A DNA stretch of 7,923 nucleotides from an uncultured Muribaculaceae bacterium (GTDB taxonomy: Bacteria; Bacteroidota; Bacteroidia; Bacteroidales; Muribaculaceae), in assembly GCA_910579605.1 (NCBI GenBank), contig CAJTUG010000002.1:51937-59859 (forward strand), in the 5' to 3' direction. This document shows, piece after piece, positions 1 through 4,965 of the stretch. Both the position numbers and the translations under genes were made by a program. A model generated the notes under the pieces. The model was given only the letters and a program-made list of their open reading frames with translations. It was not told the origin of the DNA and did no database searches. Each line of letters opens with the position of its first letter. Positions within the stretch are counted from its first letter, which is position 1.

Positions 1-478
1 TTAAGAATACATTGATTGGTATGATAATTAACAATCATTTTCAATTTGCAGCTCATTTTTTATCCATTGATTCTCTTCCGCGCTAAATTTTTAAAAGGAG
101 AGGATGAAACATATAGCGATTCATCCTTTCTTTCTGCAACCGGTTGGTTTAAATTTGACATAGTGATGCTGGTGGCAATTTCCCACATGACCATAATACT
201 ATTGACTTTTTTTAAAACTACATCAAATTTGCAATTGAGAGTGCAATTTTTATTTGGTGGTATCAAGTATTTTATATAGCTTTGCGATTGGATAGGGGCA
301 ACTCTTCCGTCCAGATACAGTGAAATATAAGAAGCGTTATGTTCATCTTGAAATCGTGAATATAGAGAATCTCTTAAAATAGTTATTCCTAACATCTCCG
401 ACTATAATGTGGCATTGCAGTTCCACGCTTTGAGATATTAAAAACACCAATGGCAACTGTGGTTTAATATGTAGAAAC
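1..478. other. Intergenic or degenerate region with no supported gene
   Basis: No recognisable gene lies here. Two long frames overlap on opposite strands: a minus-strand ATG frame of 111 codons (395 to 60) and a plus-strand frame of 77 codons (46-279) that would need a TTG start. I recognise neither product, and there is no TAnnTTTG box in front of either. Two structures stand out: the hairpin at 95-133 and a 10-bp perfect palindrome CAACCGGTTG at 137-146. The last 80 bases should contain the leader of the downstream secreted-protein gene, but I find no clear promoter for it. The stretch could be a decayed gene, a structured untranslated RNA or a spacer. Confidence 0.5.
95..133 (+). repeat. 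Possible RNA hairpin (14-bp stem, 11-nt loop)
   Basis: Bases 95-108 pair with 120-133 around an 11-nt loop. The inner eight pairs (AGGATGAA with TTCATCCT) are perfect. The outer six include two G-U pairs, at 97/131 and 100/128. The G-U pairs keep the stem continuous only in a plus-strand RNA; on the minus strand they would be A-C mismatches. No clean T-run follows at once, so it is not an obvious terminator. No transcript is known from the sequence itself. Confidence 0.4.
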
Positions 479-1879
479 ATGAAAAAAATAATTTTGCTTA
501 TGGCAACTTTGGCTATGGCCGCAGGAGTCCATGGGCAGAGATTAGTCAAAGAAATGGATGGAGCAAATACTCGTTTTATCCCAGGTGCATACATGAAAAA
601 TGGCGAGGCAGCTATCTACTTCTCGAGCGATGAATATGGCTATCGCGATGAAACGACAAAATATGAGGCAAAGATATTCGATTTCGAACTGAATCTGTTA
701 AAATCTTTTCCTTTTGAGAATCTTCAACCATTCACCGTTACAGAATATAGAGAAACCAGAGGAAGGAAGGAAATTACCCGTGTTATTGATGAATTCCGTG
801 GATACTTTTTTCCAGGAGTATCGACTGAAAACATGGAACAACGCAAAGAATCCTTCCTGCAATGGTTCTATGAACAGAATCGTTATCTTGATCCGACTCT
901 GACAATGGAAGGGCTTAAAGCTAATTGCCATATTGAGGGAACGACGATATTGGTTAATATTCCCGTCGGAGAGTTTGATTTTATTCAGTTCTCTGATTAT
1001 ATAAAAACACGCGAACTATATTTGAATGCCGAGGATAAATGGGGTTTTGAATTGACCTATGCTACAACTGTGCCGGTGTGCGATGGTGTATGGGCTAAAG
1101 TAACTTGGTATGATGTCCCTGTCAGCAATTTCTGTACGCCGAGATGTAATGACGTCGCTAATCTCAATCATTGGAACGGTGGTGTATATTTACCATTTTC
1201 TCAGACTTTTTTCAATGATGATGAGAAATTTGAATATGTACGTCTTATCGCTGATATTGCCGAGGGTGGAACTCCGGGCGCGTTTTTTAACGTTGAAAAT
1301 TCAGACAGCAACAGTAACCCATTGCAATACCTTTTTGGCATAACCGAAAATGACCGAGATGGCGATGGAGTAGAAGATTTCCGTCAAACGTATTATGGTT
1401 TGCATTGCACTGGGCTTGAAGTTGTGTCGGAAGACGGGAATGCCATATATTCATTCCCTCTGCCAAATAATTGCGAAGGAAATGCTACAATTGAATTCTA
1501 TAAATCAGACAATCATATTCTTGCACAAGTAGAATTTAACTGGTATGACGAAAGCAGCAATTATAAACATACGACTCGCTTCTATCGACTGGACAAAACC
1601 TCCGGGACTGTTAATGTGATAAGAGATGAAACACATTTGGCAGCCTATCCCAATCCTGCCTTATTGGGCACACCGATCAGATTGGATTTGTCTGCTTCAA
1701 ACACCAATCGGACACTTTCCATATTTTCGCTTGGTGGGGAAAGTTTATATGAACAAAACATACCAGCCGGAGTAACTGAAACATATATCCCGACACATGG
1801 TTTGTCGCAAGGAATGTATTTGTTTTCTGTTTATGAACGAGGTCAAAAGATAAGTACCAGTAAGATTATAATAAAATAA
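479..1879 (+). CDS. Secreted protein with type IX secretion sorting domain, function unknown
   Basis: This encodes a 466-residue exported protein. Residues 1-20 form a Sec signal peptide: two lysines, a hydrophobic stretch, then a likely cleavage site after GVHG. Residues from about 388 to 466 are a C-terminal Por/T9SS sorting domain, opening with AYPNP and closing with GMYLFSV followed by KIIIK. In this family the domain directs passage across the outer membrane and is usually removed during surface attachment or release. The middle, about 21-387, matches no family I know. It has aromatic-rich, beta-like segments, six cysteines (150, 201, 219, 223, 310, 332) that could form disulfides outside the cell, and an acidic NDRDGDGVEDF loop at 291-301 resembling calcium-binding loops. 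The ATG at 479 is chosen because it places the signal peptide at the N-terminus. The gene appears to stand alone. Confidence 0.85.
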   Translation: MKKIILLMATLAMAAGVHGQRLVKEMDGANTRFIPGAYMKNGEAAIYFSSDEYGYRDETTKYEAKIFDFELNLLKSFPFENLQPFTVTEYRETRGRKEITRVIDEFRGYFFPGVSTENMEQRKESFLQWFYEQNRYLDPTLTMEGLKANCHIEGTTILVNIPVGEFDFIQFSDYIKTRELYLNAEDKWGFELTYATTVPVCDGVWAKVTWYDVPVSNFCTPRCNDVANLNHWNGGVYLPFSQTFFNDDEKFEYVRLIADIAEGGTPGAFFNVENSDSNSNPLQYLFGITENDRDGDGVEDFRQTYYGLHCTGLEVVSEDGNAIYSFPLPNNCEGNATIEFYKSDNHILAQVEFNWYDESSNYKHTTRFYRLDKTSGTVNVIRDETHLAAYPNPALLGTPIRLDLSASNTNRTLSIFSLGGESLYEQNIPAGVTETYIPTHGLSQGMYLFSVYERGQKISTSKIIIK

Positions 1880-1911
1880 TTGTTGGGTATAAATACAGTT
1901 TATAGGGATAT

Positions 1912-1931
1912 GCTAAAGGAAGCCTTTTAGC
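1912..1931 (+). terminator. Weak candidate terminator hairpin after the secreted-protein gene
   Basis: GCTAAAGG pairs with CCTTTTAGC around a 3-nt loop, with one bulged T, starting 33 nt after the stop codon at 1879. The following bases (TCTTCATAG) are not a proper T-run, so termination would be weak or factor-assisted. No better hairpin lies between the stop codon and the next promoter. Confidence 0.25.
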
Positions 1932-2061
1932 TCTTCATAGACTCTGTGTTCCATTTCAGCTCCGAATTTTAGAGAGTGCGAATAGATTTGGATATTGATT
2001 TCTTTAATTTCATGAGTCTGATTGCTTTTGGGTTCTAAATCATGTGTTTTGGCTAACTGAT

Positions 2062-2093
2062 TTTGCCTGATCAAAAAATAATTAATATTTTTG
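2062..2093 (+). promoter_or_regulatory. Bacteroidota-type promoter for the lipoprotein-DJ-1-YciI-AlkD unit
   Basis: A -33 element TTTG (2062-2065) is followed after exactly 20 bp by a -7 element TATTTTTG (2086-2093), a full match to TAnnTTTG as described for the Bacteroides primary sigma factor. Transcription should start near 2097-2101, giving a leader of about 65 nt before the ATG at 2166. The promoter in front of the CoA-disulfide reductase gene has the same 20-bp spacing. Confidence 0.7.
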
Positions 2094-2094
2094 C

Positions 2095-2122
2095 ATATGG
2101 ATAGAATATTATCTATCCATAT
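2095..2122 (+). promoter_or_regulatory. 11-bp perfect inverted repeat at the predicted transcription start
   Basis: ATATGGATAGA (2095-2105) is mirrored perfectly by TCTATCCATAT (2112-2122) across a 6-nt spacer. It begins one base after the -7 element and covers the predicted start site. It could be a repressor operator. It could instead be a 5'-end mRNA hairpin; the ATATTTTTC that follows would also fit a weak attenuator. The sequence does not decide between these. Confidence 0.5.
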
Positions 2123-2165
2123 ATTTTTCATACATAAGTAACGTTTAACTATAAAAACAATAAAT

Positions 2166-2660
2166 ATGACTTTTAAGAAATTGTTATTTGCATCAACGGC
2201 TGTATTGGTTCTTTTCAGTTGTTCATCAAATCAAAAAAATAACGACTCAAATACAATATCTGGTGATGTTGAGAAAACACAAGTTCTTGATACGGTCGGT
2301 TTGCAAGGAGAATGGAAACTTGACTCATATCGTTTAGATTGTGAATCAATGGTTTTTGATTCATCTTCAACCTATAAAATGTCTATAAATGAGCTTGATA
2401 ATACATTTAGTGTAACTACAGATTGTAATTCGATTATTGGAAATTTTGGAATTACAAACGATACAATAAAATTTAATGCTCTTGCTGTAACAGAAAAAGC
2501 TTGCGATAAAATGACAGTTGAGGAAAATATGTTGCGTCTGTTGAATGACACCACCTCGTTTGCCATTTGTTGTGGTGACACTATTTTTTATACTGCGCCC
2601 TACATTGGAAATGCAGTTTTTGTTAAATTGGAAAAACAGATTAATTCTGATAATGAGTAA
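2166..2660 (+). CDS. META-domain (HslJ-like) lipoprotein
   Basis: This encodes a 164-residue predicted lipoprotein. Residues 1-18 are a signal peptide ending in the lipobox LFSC, so Cys19 should be lipidated after cleavage by signal peptidase II. After a polar linker (20-45), residues of about 46-157 form a META domain. The marks are LQGEWKLDSY at the start, a central TTDCNSIIGNFGI with the family's Cys-Asn pair (C87, N88), then LAVTEKACDK followed by an EENMLRLLN helix. E. coli HslJ, of the same domain family, is linked to heat-shock and novobiocin resistance, but no biochemical activity is established for the domain. Cys87 and Cys113 are both in conserved places. It is the first gene of a packed four-gene unit, with a promoter at 2062-2093, and its last 8 nt overlap the next gene. 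The leader is A-rich with no Shine-Dalgarno sequence. Family is fairly certain, role unknown. Confidence 0.85.
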   Translation: MTFKKLLFASTAVLVLFSCSSNQKNNDSNTISGDVEKTQVLDTVGLQGEWKLDSYRLDCESMVFDSSSTYKMSINELDNTFSVTTDCNSIIGNFGITNDTIKFNALAVTEKACDKMTVEENMLRLLNDTTSFAICCGDTIFYTAPYIGNAVFVKLEKQINSDNE

Positions 2661-3267
2661 AGAAATTCTTTATATACTCTTACCGGATTTTGCGGAGCAC
2701 GAAATGGTCTATCTTGCTCAAGCTATATCTTCCGACGAATATGCCCTTAAAAGTAATCCAAAATATATCAACAAGATTGTAGCTCCTACAATGGAGCCGG
2801 TGAAATCAATAGGCGGTTTCCGTTTGTTGCCAGATTACTCTTTAGACAATATGCCCGAAGATTATGCCGCATTAGTACTGATTGGCGGTTTTGGTTGGCT
2901 AACTCCTGCTGCCGACAAGCTTATTCCGGTAGTGGCTAAAGCTATTTCCAGTGGTAAGATTGTAGGTGCAATATGCAATGCCGCTTCTTTTTTGGCAAAG
3001 AATGGATTTTTGAACAATATTTCTCACACTGGTAATGGGCTTGAGCAGTTGAAGCAGTGGGGCGGAGTAGGGTATGCAAATTCTCAAGGATACAAGAACT
3101 TGCAAGCTGTCACCGACAATAATATTGTTACAGCCAATGGTTCAGCTTCGCTTGAGTTTGCTAAAGAATTGCTATTGCTTCTTGACAATGACACACCCCA
3201 ACGTATTGAAATGTTTTATCAATTTAATAAGCAGGGATTTTGTGCATTATTTTCAGGAGATAAATAA
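2653..3267 (+). CDS. DJ-1/PfpI family protein (type 1 glutamine amidotransferase-like)
   Basis: This encodes a 204-residue cytoplasmic protein of the DJ-1/PfpI superfamily, which includes proteases, chaperones, glyoxalase III enzymes and proposed protein or nucleotide deglycases. The N-terminal strand EILYILLPDF leads to FAEHE, where Glu17 sits at the family's conserved acidic position. YAALVLIGGFGW (71-82) forms the next strand and loop. GAICNAASFLA (105-115) is the nucleophile elbow with Cys108, and His125 in SHTGNG is the likely partner. The frame is open back to 2545, but I choose the ATG at 2653: it starts directly at the family's first strand and overlaps the previous stop by 8 nt, the usual spacing for coupled genes, whereas the longer form would add 36 unrelated residues. 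The actual substrate cannot be read from the sequence. YciI and AlkD follow in the same unit, which suggests a role in damage or electrophile defence. Confidence 0.85.
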   Translation: MSKEILYILLPDFAEHEMVYLAQAISSDEYALKSNPKYINKIVAPTMEPVKSIGGFRLLPDYSLDNMPEDYAALVLIGGFGWLTPAADKLIPVVAKAISSGKIVGAICNAASFLAKNGFLNNISHTGNGLEQLKQWGGVGYANSQGYKNLQAVTDNNIVTANGSASLEFAKELLLLLDNDTPQRIEMFYQFNKQGFCALFSGDK

Positions 3268-3288
3268 AAATAAGAGCAAAATAATTAT

Positions 3289-3582
3289 ATGTTTATAGCA
3301 ATTGTCAAATATAAAAAATCTTTAAGTGAGGTTGACAAATATCTTCAAGCTCACCGCGATTATCTTTCTGCAAATTATGAGAAAGGTTATCTTATAGCTT
3401 CAGGTCCTCAGAATCCTCGGGCAGGAGGTGTAATAATGATAAAAGCAATTAACAAAGAGTTTGTAGATAAATTTATCTCGCAAGATCCTTTCTTTATTAA
3501 TGATATTGCCGAATATCAGATTGTTGAATTTACTCCAACAATGTTCTTTTCCGACGAATTGAAAGATATTCTAAATACATGA
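3289..3582 (+). CDS. YciI-like protein
   Basis: This encodes a 97-residue protein with a single YCII-related domain filling nearly the whole chain, the usual size for the family. Diagnostic points are AHRDYLSANYEKGYL (21-35) with the conserved His22, SGPQNPRAGGVIM (38-50), and the SQDPF segment (64-68) with Asp66, followed by the closing strand AEYQIVEFTP. The fold is a ferredoxin-like dimer whose conserved His and Asp suggest catalysis; relatives are linked to dehalogenation or ring cleavage of aromatic compounds, but most members have no proven reaction. It starts 21 nt after the DJ-1 gene, and its stop overlaps the alkD start as ATGA, so it is very likely translated in step with both. There is no separate promoter in the short gap. 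Confidence 0.85.
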   Translation: MFIAIVKYKKSLSEVDKYLQAHRDYLSANYEKGYLIASGPQNPRAGGVIMIKAINKEFVDKFISQDPFFINDIAEYQIVEFTPTMFFSDELKDILNT

Positions 3583-4322
3583 TTGAAGCAAGTGCTTTAG
3601 AATCCGTATTATTGGGTATGGCCGATGAACGCCATGCACAATGTTTATTAAGGTTTTTCAAGACCGGCCCTGGAGAATATGGCGAAGGAGATGTCTTTAT
3701 AGGTCTCCGTAACCCTCAGGTCAGGATGGTGGTCAAAGATGCGTGGAAAGATACTCCTCTTTCTGAAGCTGAGAAACTTGCAATGTCGCCAATCCATGAA
3801 ATCCGTCTGTGCGGTCTGTTAATAATGGTAGAGCAATATCTAAGAGCACTGAAACATAAGGATAAAGCTATCATGAATCAGATTTTTGAATCGTATGTAG
3901 CTCTTCATCCTTATGTCAACAATTGGGACTTGGTAGATTTGTCTGCAATAAAGATAGTAGGTAATCATGAAATTCAAAATCCAGAGATTTCTCTTATGGA
4001 TGATTGGATTAAGCCTATACAGCATACGCTTTGGCAGCAGAGGATTGCAATGGTTTCCACTTGGATGCTTATAAAAAACGGTCGTGTAGACGAGTGCTTC
4101 AGAAGGGCGAAATATTTATTATCAAGCCCCCATGATTTATTGCATAAGGCTGGAGGATGGATGCTTAGGGAAGCATGGAAAAGAGGTTTCCGTTCAGAAT
4201 TACGCTTTTTCCTTGAAAATAATGTTAGAGACATGCCCTCTGTTATGTTGAGTTACGCATGCGAACAAATGACTGTCGCAGAGCGTCGAGCATGGCAACA
4301 AAAGAGAAAACCGGTGTTATAA
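3579..4322 (+). CDS. alkD: AlkD-type DNA alkylation repair glycosylase
   Basis: This encodes a 247-residue all-helical HEAT-repeat protein of the AlkD/AlkC DNA glycosylase family. AlkD removes positively charged alkylated bases such as N3- and N7-alkylpurines without base flipping. The signature FFKTGPGEYGEGDVFIGLR lies at 26-44. NNWDLVD (114-120) supplies Trp116 and Asp120, WQQR (152-155) supplies Arg155, and GWMLRE (193-198) supplies Trp194. From memory these match Trp109, Asp113, Arg148 and Trp187 of Bacillus cereus AlkD, with a constant offset of seven residues, so the catalytic set is intact. Length is normal. The start overlaps the yciI stop as ATGA, and the 3' end overlaps the opposing GNAT gene by 6 nt. 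It is the last gene of the unit, and no terminator separates it from the convergent gene. Confidence 0.93.
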   Translation: MIEASALESVLLGMADERHAQCLLRFFKTGPGEYGEGDVFIGLRNPQVRMVVKDAWKDTPLSEAEKLAMSPIHEIRLCGLLIMVEQYLRALKHKDKAIMNQIFESYVALHPYVNNWDLVDLSAIKIVGNHEIQNPEISLMDDWIKPIQHTLWQQRIAMVSTWMLIKNGRVDECFRRAKYLLSSPHDLLHKAGGWMLREAWKRGFRSELRFFLENNVRDMPSVMLSYACEQMTVAERRAWQQKRKPVL

Positions 4323-4763
4323 TGTTTTTTTTCTCAAGTAAATCATATCTTTAAGTATTACACCTTCTTCTATAATTGGATGATTGTAGTTGGTAGTGAA
4401 GAAATCCGGTATGCTGTGGGAGTAAGTGTATCCACAATTTAAATAAAAACGAAGAGTTGAAGGTGTTTCACCTGTTCCAAGCTGAAATGTCATACCAGTG
4501 AACAAAGTTTCTGAATATTCAAGCATTGAACGGCCAATTCCCCGGTGGCGATATTCAGGTAAAACCGCAAGGTTCTTGATTTCTACAAGTTGTTTGGTTT
4601 CTATTGTAATAGCACAACAGGCAACCGGTATATCATTAATGTAGCCTATAAATAGCCGACATCTATTGATATAATGATCTATCATATCTTCTTGCTCATC
4701 GCCGATGAGAAGAAGTTTGAGAAATCGTTTTTTGTCGGTTGTTATTTCTTGTATTTCAAGCAT
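4317..4763 (-). CDS. GNAT family N-acetyltransferase
   Basis: This encodes a 148-residue single-domain GNAT acetyltransferase, expected to move an acetyl group from acetyl-CoA to an amine. The core strand EIKNLAV (61-67) leads into the acetyl-CoA pyrophosphate loop YRHRGIGRSML (71-81), which fits the family pattern R/Q-x-x-G-x-G/A. TPSTLRFYLNCGY (100-112) is the usual motif B helix and turn. The N-terminal part (1-60) would bind the substrate, which I cannot predict. The ATG is followed at once by a plausible first strand, LEIQEIT, and a -7-like box lies 25-32 nt upstream. The gene converges on alkD with a 6-nt overlap of the coding ends and diverges from the CoA-disulfide reductase gene, so it shares a control region with the latter. 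Confidence 0.87.
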   Translation of the reverse strand: MLEIQEITTDKKRFLKLLLIGDEQEDMIDHYINRCRLFIGYINDIPVACCAITIETKQLVEIKNLAVLPEYRHRGIGRSMLEYSETLFTGMTFQLGTGETPSTLRFYLNCGYTYSHSIPDFFTTNYNHPIIEEGVILKDMIYLRKKTL

Positions 4764-4787
4764 AGCAATACTTTATTTTTCTAAAAA

Positions 4788-4795
4788 CAAAGGTA
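4788..4795 (-). promoter_or_regulatory. -7 promoter element of the GNAT gene
   Basis: Read on the minus strand this is TACCTTTG, a full match to the Bacteroidota TAnnTTTG element. It predicts a short leader of about 20 nt before the ATG at 4763. About 20 bp further upstream the bases do not match TTTG, so the -33 element is weak or absent. Confidence 0.5.
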
Positions 4796-4868
4796 GGAAA
4801 AAAACGGTAAATAGTTGTAATACGGTTTGAAATCTTCCTAAACAGCAAGAATATTGCGTATAGTCAAT

Positions 4869-4885
4869 ATTTTCCATTGGAAAAT
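4869..4885 (+). promoter_or_regulatory. 17-bp perfect palindrome, candidate operator
   Basis: ATTTTCCA and TGGAAAAT flank a single central T. The right-hand end shares its last base with the TTTG -33 element at 4885-4888. Size, symmetry and position fit the operator of a dimeric winged-helix repressor. The nearest candidate protein is the MarR-family regulator encoded at the end of the same operon. Binding is inferred, not shown. Confidence 0.6.
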
Positions 4886-4916
4886 TTGTAAATTGCAGGA
4901 ATTTGTTTTATCTTTG
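4885..4916 (+). promoter_or_regulatory. Bacteroidota-type promoter of the CoA-disulfide reductase operon
   Basis: The -33 element TTTG (4885-4888) and the -7 element TATCTTTG (4909-4916) are separated by 20 bp. Both match the Bacteroidota consensus fully. Transcription should start near 4920-4923, with a leader of about 45 nt to the ATG at 4966. This start site rules out the in-frame TTG at 4903 as a translation start, because that codon lies within the promoter. Confidence 0.75.
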
Positions 4917-4920
4917 CAAT

Positions 4921-4937
4921 GTTTTCCAAGCGAAACT
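4921..4937 (+). promoter_or_regulatory. Possible degenerate second operator at the transcription start
   Basis: GTTTTCCA at 4921-4928 repeats seven of eight bases of the left arm of the palindrome at 4869. The right half is only partly kept; 12 of 17 positions match overall. The two sites are 52 bp apart, about five helical turns, and bracket the promoter. In AT-rich DNA this could be chance. Confidence 0.3.
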
Positions 4938-4965
4938 ATTTACAACGAGAAATAATAATTGTATT

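Noticed and set aside
60..395. Minus-strand frame of 111 codons near the window start as a protein gene
   Set aside because: The product is unrecognised, there is no promoter motif, and an overlapping open frame on the other strand is equally unexplained. I report the stretch as a region to check instead of a gene.
1913..2131. Minus-strand frame of 72 codons between the secreted-protein gene and the lipoprotein gene
   Set aside because: It runs through the consensus promoter and inverted repeat of the opposite strand, has no recognisable domain and no TAnnTTTG box in front of it. It is probably chance.
1912..2165. Riboswitch or other known structured leader before the lipoprotein gene
   Set aside because: Only the simple 2095-2122 dyad is present. 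The leader is about 65 nt and shows no known riboswitch core that I can recognise.
2545..2652. Upstream extension of the DJ-1/PfpI gene by 36 codons
   Set aside because: The added residues lie inside the lipoprotein gene, are unrelated to the DJ-1 fold, and the ATG at 2653 starts precisely at the first family strand.
4903..4965. TTG start adding 21 residues to the reductase fusion
   Set aside because: The codon lies between the -33 and -7 elements of the promoter, upstream of the predicted transcription start. The ATG at 4966 opens directly with the FAD-binding strand.
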